A stretch of 64,000 nt of DNA, taken from positions 729,311 to 793,310 of the forward strand of contig NW_022985165.1 in assembly GCF_010093535.1 (NCBI RefSeq), read 5' to 3'. This document shows positions 13,249-24,448 of this stretch, piece by piece; positions within the stretch are counted from its first letter, which is position 1; each line of letters begins with the position of its first letter. The translations under genes and the position numbers were made by a program. The notes beneath the pieces were generated by a model that was not told the DNA's origin, made no database searches, and saw only the letters and a list, made by a program, of their open reading frames with translations. Source of the DNA: Lindgomyces ingoldianus. Its lineage: Eukaryota > Ascomycota > Dothideomycetes > Pleosporales > Lindgomycetaceae.

Positions 13249-15240
13249 GGGCATGAGGATGCCATGGGCATGCTTCTTCTGTTATCAGCCTTGCCTTCAC
13301 CGTTGGCCGCTTGCACGGGTCCAAGGCACGGCCACGCCCAAAGTTGTCTCTGGCGGACTGTAGCATCAGGCGCGGGGCCTCTGCAGCGTGATTCAAGCGC
13401 GCATGTTAAACACTTCCGAATCTTGTTGTGGTGCGCAAGGCTGAGTAGGCAAACCTCTAAGACGGGAAAGCGCAGCACCGCTGAAGGATTTGGGCATGAA
13501 GTGTGGACATCGACTGGCCTCCTACTCGCTAGGAGTCACACTGCATCATATCCAATACAATGGTCATGGGTCCATATCAGGCAGCTCCGGATGTGAATAT
13601 ATTACCCTCACCCAAATGCCAGTGCCCTGGACATGTTGTGTTAAAGAATGGTCATTCGCCATGGCCAGCTGCAAGGCTGGGGGATAAGGTGGATCCTCTC
13701 ACGCCAGTGCAGCTCAGCCCTACGGCCGATGTGTCCATGAGAATCCCGAACACTAGACTACGGACTTCGAGCCTAGCTGGCCGACATGACGTTTCCGCCG
13801 GCTGTTCCTGGAGGATGGAAGCAGGAAGGGCTTGTGGATTTAAGCGAAGGCGGACATCCAATCTTCCATTTCCACAATGCATATCGTTTCCTGTTGCCAA
13901 CCAGCGAGATAGGGACAGCAAGATTAACACGAAATGCGAAGGAAGCTTTCGGGCCGAACCTAGTCACTAGTCACACTCCAGGCGCTCCCCGTATCTTTGC
14001 AAACTCCGGCCCGCGTGGTGGTGGGTGGTTACGGCATCAGGGGAAGGCGGGGAGAAAGTAAGCTTACCCCATCCATCATCCCATCCATATTTTGCCTCAC
14101 AGATCCTTAAGGCCAAATTTTATGATTGGCGTCATAGTCATGGTGGGCGGAAGGTAGAAGGTTGAAACCAGATCGGTCGCCTGCTTTGGGAAGGCTTCCG
14201 TAGGCTCCGGATCCTTCCCGCTCGAGGCTGACAGGGGAGAGAGTGTCTCGGGCAAGGGTGTGTCTGTCAGCTTATCCTAACGTATGGTTCCTGAAAGCAG
14301 ACTGGGTTAGTTTGTCAGCTCACAAGATGGGTCGAGAGAACCGGAGGTTTCCGGGAAGTGCGGCACGGTTGGGAGCAGAGTCAGGGTGGCTTGGATGGCT
14401 CGGTGATGGAATCTAGGCCGAGCTGAAAGCAGTTGACAGAGGATAAGGTGAGTGGCGAGTCGCACGAAAAGATGACGTCTTGGCTTCGCGAGATAGCTGC
14501 ATGTTTGGTCGTAGGTGTGGTGCGTGGTGTGGATGTCTGGTCTGGCAAGCTGGAGATATATATGACTCGGACTTGGAGATCCCTGGCTCTGGCGAGGGGT
14601 GGCTTCAATGCTGGTCCGTGTCGACGAGGATCTATCTTTGATCCTGGCCTGGCCAGCTTTTCAGATGCCTCAGAAAAGAGGCATGCCTAATCAACTTGAT
14701 AACCCTATATTGGTTGCCTCGTTGCCTTGGTTGCCTGGTTGCTTGCATCACTGCAGTGCTACTTTACAAGGGTGCCGTCTATCTTCATCTATCCCTTTCT
14801 CCGAGTTGAGTGGTGTGGAAGAAGACGAAAGCACGCGGGCTATATAATTAGGCACCCCAGCGACAAATATGAATACGAAGGTTGCGAGTAATGTTCGGCG
14901 CTAGTGCTGCCGGCAGTTATTGATAAGTACCGCATGTTTGTGGAGACGACATCAGAGATAGATGAAGTGGATCTTGTGTCTCCGGCGAGCCGTGGGCCGG
15001 GTCATGAAGTGAATTGAGGGAGGAGGGGGAGGGGAGGATGTGAGGAAGGAACACGATAGATTAGGCTTAGTGCGGATGGTAGGGCTGAGGGTGTGCGCCT
15101 CGCTTATCGACGGGTTTATCGGCCAAAATAATGGGCTCGATGGCGACATCTACCACCCACGAGTGACTTCACTAGCAACCGCAAAAGCCTATTCCAACCA
15201 CACTACCTGTGCGCGCCCTCCCAGACTTCTATTTGCAGCC
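13249..15240. other. intergenic region, nothing recognised
   Basis: Short frames on both strands (for example 13560-13970 + and 13786-14061 +) overlap each other and show no domain or splice evidence. The last few hundred bases are the probable promoter of the cystathionine beta-synthase gene. Nothing else is seen. Confidence 0.5.
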
Positions 15241-16901
15241 ATGCCAACCGCAACACGTCCTGCCATCCCACCGGTGGTCATGGACAACGTCACGCAACAA
15301 ATTGGCAACACGCCGCTCGTTCGCCTCAACAAGATACCGCAGTCGCTTGGCATCAAAGCCCAGGTGTACTGCAAACTGGAAATGTTCAATGCCGGCGGCT
15401 CCGTCAAAGACCGCATCGCCCTGCGCATGATCCAACAGGCGGAGGCCAGCGGGCGCATCAAGCCCGGTGACACGCTCATCGAGCCTACGTCCGGCAACAC
15501 GGGCATCGGGCTCGCCCTCGTGGCCGCCGTGAAGGGCTACAGGACAATAATCACGCTGCCGGAGAAAATGAGCCCGGAGAAGGTCGCCGTGTTGCGTGCG
15601 CTGGGCGCCGAGATCATCCGGACGCCCACAGCCGCCGCATTTGATAGTCCCGAGAGCCACATCGGGGTCGCGAAGAGGTTGCAGAAGGAGATCCCTAATG
15701 CGCATATTCTGGATCAGTACTCCAATCCGGACAATCCCCTGGCCCACGAGTTTGGGACTGCCGAGGAGGTGTGGGTGCAGACCGAGGGGAGGGTGACATG
15801 TGTTGTGGCTGGTGCGGGTACCGGCGGCACCATCACGGGGCTTGCGAAGGGATTGAGGAAACACAAGAAGGATATCAAGATTATAGCGGCAGATCCGGAG
15901 GGTAGTGTTTTGGCCGTGCCGGAGAGCTTGAATAAGGAGCACGCGAATGAGGCGTACAAGGTGGAGGGAATTGGATACGACTTCATCCCGGATGTCTTGG
16001 TCCGAGACGAGGTGGACAAGTGGTACAAGACCGATGACCGGACGGCGTTTGGGTATGCGAGGAGGTTGATTGCTGAAGAAGGCATCCTTTGTGGAGGATC
16101 GAGTGGGAGTGCACTCGACGCCATGGTACGGGCCGTGCAGGACCTTAATTTAACCGCGGATGACGTCGTCGTCGTCATTCTACCAGACAGTATACGGAGC
16201 TATCTCAGCAAGGTGCGTTTCAGCTCCGGCATAGATGACGTTGTACTGACATGACAAAGTTTGTCGATGATGACTGGCTCGCCGCCAACGACCTCCTTCC
16301 CCCAACACCGCCCTTATCTCCAAATCTAGCTATACCAACACCATCTTCTCCATTATCACGTACTCGATCCCATTCAATCAAGAACGACCCCTTCCATGGA
16401 GCCACCATCGCCTCACTGCGCCTCAAACCCGTAACCACTGTCCCAACCACATCGCCCTGCACCGAAGCTATCGAAACTATGCGCGAGAAAGGCTTCGATC
16501 AACTCCCAGTCTCCCTCTACCCAGCTGGTTCCGGAAAGCCCCGACTCGTAGGGCTTGTCACCCTCGGTAACCTGCTATCCTGGATGAGTAGTGGAAGGGC
16601 GGGACCGAAGTCCAAAGTTGAAGATGTGATGTTCGATTTCCGTAAGCTTCCCGAGGTTGTGACAGATTTAGGGCATCTGCATCTTGGCAGCGAGGAGGGG
16701 AAGCAAAAGGAGCCTAGACGAGAGTTTGTTGAGATCACGAAATATACAAAGCTCAGTGATCTTAACAGGTTCTTTGAATGGAATAGTGCGGCGGTGGTAA
16801 CTGAGAGGGTTGATGGAGAACTTAGAGCGAGTGCAGTGGTTACGAAGGTGGATCTTTTGACGTGGCTAGTGAGGCAGGAGAGTTTGAATGGGCCGAAATA
16901 G
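15241..16901 (+). CDS. CYS4: cystathionine beta-synthase
   Basis: Two exons, 15241-16212 and 16260-16901, give 537 aa. The 47-bp intron (GTGCGT...CAAAG) removes a stop and joins SYLSK to FVDDDW. The product condenses homocysteine and serine to cystathionine in the cytosol (transsulfuration). The PLP-binding lysine lies in SVKDR (Lys56); TSGNTGIG (about 83-90) and GTGGT (about 193-197) are the substrate and phosphate loops, and GGSSGSA (about 285-291) is also conserved. There is no N-terminal haem region, as in yeast. The C-terminal exon holds a pair of CBS (Bateman) domains, roughly 365-440 and 480-535, joined by a charged linker; these place it with CBS rather than cysteine synthase. The frame is open about 67 codons upstream, but only from 15241 does the sequence resemble the family; Met14 is an alternative start. 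Confidence 0.95.
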
Positions 16902-19900
16902 AAGAAGCATCCTAGTAGAATGGAATAGCACCCAAAGCGCTGAAAGCAGAGTAGGATTGCATTAAAAGAATTGGGTCATGGCTTAGAGCAACAGAATAGA
17001 TACTTGAAGCGTAGGTGTTTGGTGTTCAACACCTGCCGAGGCTTCTCCTTTTTGGCTGAAGGTGAAGGTGTTATGGTAGATGCTAGATTAGACTTCAACG
17101 TCTACTGGTTCTCTTTCTTGAGAACTTACTTCCATCGAATATTCATTCTAATCTCCCCTGCATCTACTCCTCCACTTAACCTGACGCTAAATTCACACAA
17201 AATCTCCGCCGTGTCACAAAATATGCTCCAAAAGACTTGGAACCTAAACAAGATATGATAAGCATGGCGGTTGCCCTAACACCGAAAGCTTTATCATAGC
17301 AAAGCCTCTCCACCAGAGCATCTAGGCTATCTCATATCAAACACCGAGCTTAGAGGTGATGGGAATAACTAACGTCTATCAGTTTCACCAGTGATAGGGA
17401 TGATGTAGCACTTCTGGTGTTTTGGAAAACTAGGACGGAGACATCTTGTTATGAACACCTCATTTGTTTAGATAGCTGTGAGCTCATGAGTATAACTTTA
17501 TTCTTTAGATATATCAAGAATTTCTCTATCGGATGTGAATGGAGGGCAAAATCAAGGGGCATTGGTTGACAGTGGGTTTGAGTTTTCAGCACCTTCACCA
17601 CATGAGATCCGAACTTATGGAGTGGAGACATGTGCGGGAACGAACTTTATCGAGAATGAAGAGAACTTGGTGAGCAAAGTTCTGAAAGAGTGGAGATAAT
17701 GGGAGGCATTCATCAGTTATATCGAGGGGGGTCCTTCAACATACTAGATCGTAATGAAATCCTACAAGACATCCCTCCGTCCAGGTTTTGTATTTGCCTA
17801 TCTGCTTCTGATCGCTTTCGCTTCTTGGGTAGAGACGTATTGGATGTTAATCACTTTCCGAGCTTCGCTTCCGAGTTTTCAGCCTTTACCAGAATAAGCG
17901 CTTGAAGTGTTCTCGAGATTTGCTGGGGAGGAGTGTTGGTGCAGGAAAATGTTGGGAGGGAGGGAGCGTTGACGCACATCAGACGAGACTCGTTGTTGAC
18001 GGTGGCTGAGTCCATAGCAGAGGCTGCCTGTGTGAAGAAGCGCGATAGCATAAATGAATGGGGGTATGTGTGACGTACAGTCCTCTTTAAAGCAGTCATG
18101 GAGGGGAGGCTAACGAATATTTGAGGCAATACGGGAGCCTTGGTCGGCACAGCTTTTTCAGTACCCTTAGGCACCTCAATCTTTTCGAACTAGAATGAAC
18201 CTTAGAAGAGACCCCGAATTCCTTTCCCCGTTATCTCACATGACTTGTGTGAATTCAGATACCTCTCGAGACCCCGAGCAAGACGTCACGTGACTTCTCA
18301 TCCTCACCTGTACTTAATTACCTGCGTTGACATATATGGATGAAATTGTAGCTCTTTTCAAAATTGGAAAGGACCCACCCTGGATGTAAGGACTCGGTTT
18401 TGTCTTAAATTTAGCGAGACAATAGCAGAAACTGATAGAGGGCTGTTCTGCGCGAGCACTGCCTTCGTTGACAAGAGAAACCCCTTGGCCCTATCGCCGC
18501 CTTTGGCCAAACTTCCAGCTTTGGCGCAATTTGTTCCAAATGGACGACTTCGAAGCCGCCCGTGACTTTAACTAGACTCCGAACCTTCGCCAGCCCTCAC
18601 TTTCCCTCCAGTTCTAGAACCATACAGCTAAAGTATTGAGAATTAGGCTATCATTGTTGGTCTATTCTCTAAAATCCTTTCTTTACATTTGGTCACTTTT
18701 TTTGGCTGTAGTTCATGAATAATTCATTCAGCTACTTTAGGGCTCTCATTGCCTCTAACTGAGTAAAAGGAAAATAGGCCATAGGATATCGGACAATAGA
18801 TTTAAAGGCTGTGTATGATGAGATTCATGAATTCAGCGAGTCCCTGCATTACTCGCACGACCAACGGTGTTCAACACTCCTCTTTTTCTATCTTACTCAA
18901 TACTTTTTTTTTCTCAAACTTTTGAATTCCCACAGTTTTTGGCATTCGTAAGACAATGGCAAGTCTCCGCGGTTCCTTAGCACCATTTCCCTTCCTCCCC
19001 ATAGGATACTTGGTCGCTGCGGTACCTCATAGTCCGTGTGATACCCTTCTAAGCAGAGACTTGATTACCATCCAAGTCTTCCCGTCTCCGAATCTAATTC
19101 TCACCAGTGACACAACCTGACCAGATGGAGCAGAGTGCGTTGACTCAAAGGTTCGTAAAGTTACATACTTTATTACTCAAAACAAGGCCATCGTTGACGG
19201 AAATGTGATGTTTGAAACCGAGGAATACATCCCCCAGGCTGCAACAAAAAATGCCAAACCCAATGAGCTTCTTCATTTCCTCAAGGACTTGATCTCTCGG
19301 GATGATACGGTAGCAACATGAGGACCAGTCTACCGCCAATGGTTGTGACTAAGAATTTAATGAAGGTATTAAGAGGTGGACTGATATGCTTCTATCACTA
19401 AGCTTCTCCCGTGTCCCCGACAATGCGGTCAACAGCGATGACATGCTAATGATACGCTCAGTGGCAGACATGTTCTCCTACTCATACATCGGCAAGAGGA
19501 CTATCCTGAGACCTTACTCAGACAGTCAGATCTCCCTGATAACAATCGATGGTATACACCTGCTATCGGACATTGTGGGTGTCACTAATAACATGAATTT
19601 GCAAAAAACTTACACCACATACACTTGGGTTGATGAGTTCTTCTGGGAGATCTTGGGATTCTGGATGTATATTAGCTCAAAGAAAATTTGCCATATATTT
19701 TCTCATGAAGCGGGGGAGTCGCACCAATACGATCTTGTCCGTAATTGTCACGATAAGTTACGAGAATGCTGTTCTCGAAGCCAGGGGTCACGCGGTGAAC
19801 TTGTAAGATTTGTGTCGAGGTAAGAAGCCTCCGGAGCTTATTTAGAAGGCGAGAACTGTAATATAGTCAGGGTAGTGTTGGATGATGAGGTTATGTACGC

Positions 19901-20728
19901 CCGTACTGGGATTGCGTTGATAGGCATTCGAAGAAGTGGCCACCGCGCTGGCTCAGGGCGAATGTCGAGTCGCACATGGTGATCAACAACTATAAAGTCT
20001 GACGGAAGAGTTTTGAGGAGCGGATATTAGACATTCGTCTCAGGGAGGTGAAGGAGAGAGCCGAGGAAATAAGAAACGAGCTCGAGCTCGCAGGATATTC
20101 GTTCACCAGCCAAGCCGATCGACCTCAAGGATCTAACCAAGGAAATTTGGAGTCCTCCCACCCCAAGCCTCCCACATCTCTACATTGTCCATGAATCGGC
20201 TTTTCTGAGTCTCCCGGGCAGTTTTATATCTCTCTTTATGTTCTTTAGAAATTTGTTTTTAGAAAGACCACGTCTTCCCGGAGGGTACTTTATTCATGAC
20301 GTCATTTCTCGGTATTGTCCAATTGCATTTCAGGATGAAGGGCGCACATTTCTTCTCATTTGGTTTCGATGACAGCTACATCTCTAAGTCTCTCGAAGGA
20401 GTGAAATAGTACGTAACTTGGTTTCGTTGAAACCTCTGTGGTTGATGCGTTCTGGCTAATATTAGCCTAGCCGCAATCTCCCCCCTAGATTCCACCAACC
20501 CATCGCTTCGGGGAACGTCTCAGAGGTCTACACGGCAGCGCTAGGGCCGCTGCAAGAATCTTGGGTAATCGCTTACAGAGATTCACAAGACACAAATAGA
20601 TATGGTGCAGACCTCAAACCATCATCTCATTTGCATAGCTGACAATACCAGGATGTGGAAACGAGGTCCCATCGGAGCTGCGACATCTTCTCCAGCAGTC
20701 GACACCGACCCCACACCTTCGCGTCTTC
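16902..20728. other. gene-poor region with possible gene relics
   Basis: I cannot support a complete gene. Two places look partly coding. On minus, 18186-17850 gives a frame with KIEVPKGTEKAVPTKAPVLP followed by a plausible intron (GTACGT...CACAG), but I do not recognise it. On +, 19160-19340 (frame around NVMFETEEYIPQAA), 19386-19823 and 20030-20190 (frame around ILDIRLREVKERAEEIRNEL) have protein-like composition but are broken by stops and frame changes, as expected of a decayed gene. The rest is AT-richer DNA without features. Confidence 0.3.
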
Positions 20729-21830
20729 ATGGGACCTCTTCTACCCGCGAATTTGCAGTTTCCTTCTAGCTTGAACTCCTTTAATCATAACTCCTGTTTT
20801 GTCTCATATATGGCTTGGGACTCTGACTTCGTACGCTGGCGCTATATCCCAGATGGACTAGAAAGAGCTCTACAGTCATGGCTTACACCTGCGGGATGGA
20901 AATATGGCCCTCCACGAACCATTACGTGGGGGCCCCTGAATGCGCACTTTGCGATGAGCGAGTATGGCGAAGTTGATTACCAAGTTGGCTGGAGCGAACG
21001 CTGTCTCTCAGTACCGTGGCCAAGCCTGAAGGAGACGATTGAAGAATGGAATGCGGAAGTTGGCTTTCAGTGGAGTGACTTAGCGGTAATTACCAAGCCT
21101 ACTCTCCAAGATAAGTGTTCTAATTGACACATAGTATATCTCTCTCAGCCCCACAACCAATGATGAATTTATTGTCATAAGAAACGACGGCACTTGGGCT
21201 GGCGCTGTTGATGACAGCAATGAAGAAGCGCTTGAATCGTTTGTTTTGAACTTCTTCTCCCGTGCTAGGCGGAAAGGAAGAAGTAGATCAAAGCCTAGTA
21301 GAGAGCAGCAAACCAGCGGGACGCTAAAGCCCACCGAAACTGCATCAGACGCGGCTGCTCAGGCCTTGTATGAGAAGTGGGCGACGGACGTAGCGAGCGC
21401 TTTAGCATTGGCTCTAGTAGCCAACGGGCAAAAGGCGCCGAAGAAATTGCAGGTTCGGAGTCAGAAAGTGAAACCTGCGATCCCCGCGATGGTGAATGGC
21501 GATGCAAGAGGAAAGCTAATATCCGAGTTCCCGTACCTACCTCGGGCGCTCACGATCTGCACCCTGCCACCATGTCTTCATTTGAAATCTGACCCGGTGG
21601 GATTGAGAGCATGTAAGCATGATGTAGAAAGGCACTTTTGCGCATCAGGGCTATAAAGTTACGACTGGTTGAAGCAGGAACGGTTACGGTGGCATCACGA
21701 CCATTTTGGACGCCTCTGTGAGGAGAGCTGGAGAGCCACGGGAAGGGAATTGGCAGAAGAGATGTTCAAGACAATCGACAGTTTGATGGCCGACCTGGAG
21801 AAGATGGGAGTAAAGAAGAAGGAAGAGTGA
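20729..21830 (+). pseudogene. fungal hypothetical protein gene interrupted by one in-frame TAA
   Basis: Exons 20729-21085 and 21135-21830 join in frame across a 49-bp intron (GTAATT...ACATAG, branch-like CTAATTGAC). The frame contains a Trp-rich N-terminal segment (MAWDSDFVRWRYIP, TPAGWKYGPPRTITWGPLNA), a basic Ser-rich linker, a segment with EFPYLPRALTICTLPPCLHL, and a C-terminal helical part with QERLRWHHDHFG, resembling the ERxRWHPDRFG motif of several uncharacterised fungal proteins. A TAA at 21654-21656 lies between ASGL and SYDWLKQE; the same frame then stays open and conserved-looking to a TGA at 21828-21830. A CAA-to-TAA change would explain this. The protein is truncated by 57 residues, including the motif, unless the stop is a sequencing error or is read through. 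The function is unknown. Confidence 0.55.
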
Positions 21831-22107
21831 GTCGCAGTTAGATTCGAGAACGGTGTTGTTTGGTGTGTCCATTCAGGTCATTTCGCAAAACTTCCAATGT
21901 ACATACAATTCACGTGCTACGGCTCTGGCCAGAGACCAGTGTTCTTCCTGTAATGATGGTCAGTTTCGCGGGAGCAAAGTCATGGATGCCTCTTTCACCT
22001 TCATTGGCTGTGACGTGTATCGCCTACTCGTGTCTTCCCCCCCCCCTGACTGTAGCATAACCGTGCTAGATGGTGATTGAATCTTTCTTGTCGCGTAGGC
22101 TCGGCTA

Positions 22108-22365
22108 TCATTTGCCTCCCTTGTTGACGGTTGTGATCTTTGGCAGGACCTTTTCCAGCTCCTCTTTATCTTTCTCTGTGGGTACTAATCCAAAGAACTC
22201 TTCGGCCTTGTCGGATAGTACCATGCCAGCGCCTGCGTACGCCATGATGCCGACGCCGATGAAGATGCGCGTTCGGGGGGTGATGGTGCGATACCAGCTA
22301 CGATGAAGGGTCAGGCAAGGTGTTGAATAGAATGGCGAAGCAGGTACATACTCCCATAGGCCCAT
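22108..22365 (-). CDS. small single-TM fungal protein, probably mitochondrial
   Basis: Two exons on minus, 22365-22352 and 22297-22108, join in frame to give 67 aa; the 54-bp intron has perfect GTATGT and CGTAG ends. The spliced N-terminus reads MGLWDWYRTITPRTRIFIGV, then a hydrophobic segment through IMAYAGAGMVL (about residues 16-32), then an acidic/basic tail ending in NKGGK. This layout (short basic N-terminus, one TM with small residues, charged C-terminus) is like many tiny mitochondrial inner-membrane proteins of fungi, but I recognise no named family. The 14-nt first exon would be missed by simple gene finders. The ATG is 343 bp from the start of the GH47 gene on the other strand, so the two probably share a promoter. 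Confidence 0.6.
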   Translation of the reverse strand: MGLWEYVPASPFYSTPCLTLHRSWYRTITPRTRIFIGVGIMAYAGAGMVLSDKAEEFFGLVPTEKDKEELEKVLPKITTVNKGGK

Positions 22366-22708
22366 GGTGGTTGCCAATTTTGTGCGAGGAAAGAAGGAAG
22401 GAAGGGCGGTGGTCGCGACTTGGGAAGGAGAATCCGGCCGGCACTTGCCGCCAAGAATGAGATGTAACTTAACTTCATTTCCGCCCTCTGACCCGTCGTC
22501 TCTGCCCACCCCGCCTCTGTCGGCCACGTCTTGAGGGGCCCATCCTCTTGAAGAAGCTCCGAAAAGCCCGCCCGTGCGATTTGGGCCCCAGAACAAGGCA
22601 ATGTTGACTTAGCCCCAGCTCCCACCTCGTCACATCCCCACCCCCACCACACCCGCACCCGCCCGCGATCCTCGACTCCCATGGTGTCTATTCCTGCAAC
22701 CCCCCACA
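22366..22708. promoter_or_regulatory. shared divergent promoter region
   Basis: These 343 bases separate the starts of the small membrane protein (minus) and the alpha-mannosidase (plus). No coding frame is needed here, and both starts are well placed, so promoters of both genes should lie in it. I cannot point to a specific factor site with confidence. A C10 run at 22037-22046 lies just outside, beyond the 3' end of the small gene. Confidence 0.5.
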
Positions 22709-24448
22709 TTGCCCACGATGCCTGGTTTCCGTCGTTGGGGAAAGTCCAAGTTCCAGAAGAACCCAGATTCGTCGTTCAAACTCCTCGCCGCTGTCCTTGT
22801 CATAACCCTGTACCTTATTATAAAAGAGTTCTCGCACCCGACAGTCCGCGTCGCCACGAAACCAGTCACGTCTGGCGCACAAATTCAGTTTTCAAAATGG
22901 CAGAATGGGACCGACAAGGCCGATTCGGCGAAGGCGGACCAGATCCGCGCTGCGATGAAATACACCTTCTGGAGGTATCGGGAGAATGCGTGGGGATACG
23001 ATGATATCATGCCAGTATCTGGTGGAAACCTGACGACTCGCAATGGATGGGGAGCCTTTATCGTAGACTCTGCGACAACACTGGCGCTCATGGGCTTGTG
23101 GGACGAATTGGCGCTTTCTGTGGACCACATCCTCAAGGTCGACTTTACCATGGCAAATGGCCCTGTGGACCCTTTTGAGACGACTATTCGGTATCTGGGA
23201 GGCTTGGTGTCGTTGGTGGATCTTTCCGATGCTGGTATTATCCCTCAAAACATCATCAATCTGGATGCCCGCGACGCAATCCTTAAACAGGCCGTCTCGC
23301 TTGCGGCTGCTCTCGGTCCCGCATATGACACGCCAACCGGCATGCCGTGGCCTCGCGTCAACTTCACAACGCACGAGGGCGGTCCGGATCCCCCAGAAGT
23401 GTATTTGGAGAGTCCAGACAAGCCACACTCCAAGAATCCCGTCATCGGGCCGGCACGGACGGGCTCCTCTATCCTGGAAACTCGAACATTGACTCGTTTG
23501 ACCGGCGACCCTATATATGCCGCGAACTCGACTAAGGCATGGGCACCGCTTGTATGGAGCAAGTGGATCACGCCGTGGGAGGGAATGGTCGATGCTCCCA
23601 TCGACATCTTACACACAGAGCCGATAGGCCGGCAGCGCCATTGGGACGGCGGGCATGATTCCTATTATGAGTATTTGGTTAAAATTACATTGCTCGCTCC
23701 ACCTTGGGATCCATACATGAATGACTACAAAAGACGATTTATCCACGCCGCTTACTCTCTCCGGAACTATCTAGCCACTCGTTCCGCACCTTCGCCATAT
23801 CATAAAATGCAACACCTTTTCATCGGCCGTCAAGACGCCCAGTGGTATCTCAACAAGCAAGGCCACCTTGCTTGCTTCGCCCCAGGGACTATCCTCCTTG
23901 GTTCTAAGTTTTACGATCAGAAACACCTTCGAACCTTTGCACTTGCCCTCCTTGAAGGATGTCATCATACGTACACCTCTACCCCTTCCAAGATCGGGCC
24001 AGAAGCATGGTCATGGGTACCAAAATTTGGATACGATGACCCTGTCTATACCCCTGAAACCACCCGACAGAAAAGTGAGTGGTCAACATCCGGGTTCTGG
24101 TCAACGAACGCACAGTACCGAGGCCGACCAGAGTATGTTGAATCACTCTTCTACGCATGGCGCATCATGGGCGATCTCCGATACCGCGAGTGGGCATGGG
24201 AGGCTTGGCAAGCCATGGATACGTACTGCAAAGCTCCGTACGGCTATGCCCAGTTAAAAGACGTTTATAGACCCAGAGCCGAAGAATGGCCCGGAGATGG
24301 CACAGCTAGATGGACTGATATGCAAGAGAGCTTTTGGGCTGCAGAAACACTGAAGTACCTATACTTAACGTTCAGCGACGCCGATGTTGCGAGCTTGGAT
24401 CGCTGGGTTTTTAGCACGGAGGGACATGTGTTTAGGATGATCCGGTGA
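22709..24448 (+). CDS. GH47 mannosyl-oligosaccharide alpha-1,2-mannosidase
   Basis: A single exon of 579 aa. Residues 1-22 are basic and cytosolic, about 24-41 (FKLLAAVLVITLYLIIKEF) form a signal anchor, and the rest is a GH47 (alpha/alpha)7-barrel, making a type II membrane protein of the ER/Golgi that trims alpha-1,2-mannose from N-glycans. Family signatures seen in order: WGAFIVDSATTLALMGLWDE, FETTIRYLGGLVS, HLACFAPGTILLG, RPEYVESLFYAWRIMGD, ESFWAAETLKYLYL and the C-terminal FSTEGHVF. The acidic residues usually assigned to catalysis and Ca2+ binding have matching positions (Glu of FETTIR, Glu of RPEYVES, the Thr/Glu near STEGH), so it looks active. The start at 22709 has a second Met at residue 4; neither changes the anchor. 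GH47 has Golgi, ER and EDEM-like branches; the length and intact motifs favour a processing enzyme. Confidence 0.93.
   Translation: MPTMPGFRRWGKSKFQKNPDSSFKLLAAVLVITLYLIIKEFSHPTVRVATKPVTSGAQIQFSKWQNGTDKADSAKADQIRAAMKYTFWRYRENAWGYDDIMPVSGGNLTTRNGWGAFIVDSATTLALMGLWDELALSVDHILKVDFTMANGPVDPFETTIRYLGGLVSLVDLSDAGIIPQNIINLDARDAILKQAVSLAAALGPAYDTPTGMPWPRVNFTTHEGGPDPPEVYLESPDKPHSKNPVIGPARTGSSILETRTLTRLTGDPIYAANSTKAWAPLVWSKWITPWEGMVDAPIDILHTEPIGRQRHWDGGHDSYYEYLVKITLLAPPWDPYMNDYKRRFIHAAYSLRNYLATRSAPSPYHKMQHLFIGRQDAQWYLNKQGHLACFAPGTILLGSKFYDQKHLRTFALALLEGCHHTYTSTPSKIGPEAWSWVPKFGYDDPVYTPETTRQKSEWSTSGFWSTNAQYRGRPEYVESLFYAWRIMGDLRYREWAWEAWQAMDTYCKAPYGYAQLKDVYRPRAEEWPGDGTARWTDMQESFWAAETLKYLYLTFSDADVASLDRWVFSTEGHVFRMIR

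Noticed and set aside
15229..15942. 237-codon minus frame opposite cystathionine beta-synthase
   Set aside because: Antisense shadow of a well identified gene.
22037..22046. C10 homopolymer
   Set aside because: Outside any gene; only a possible sequencing weak point.
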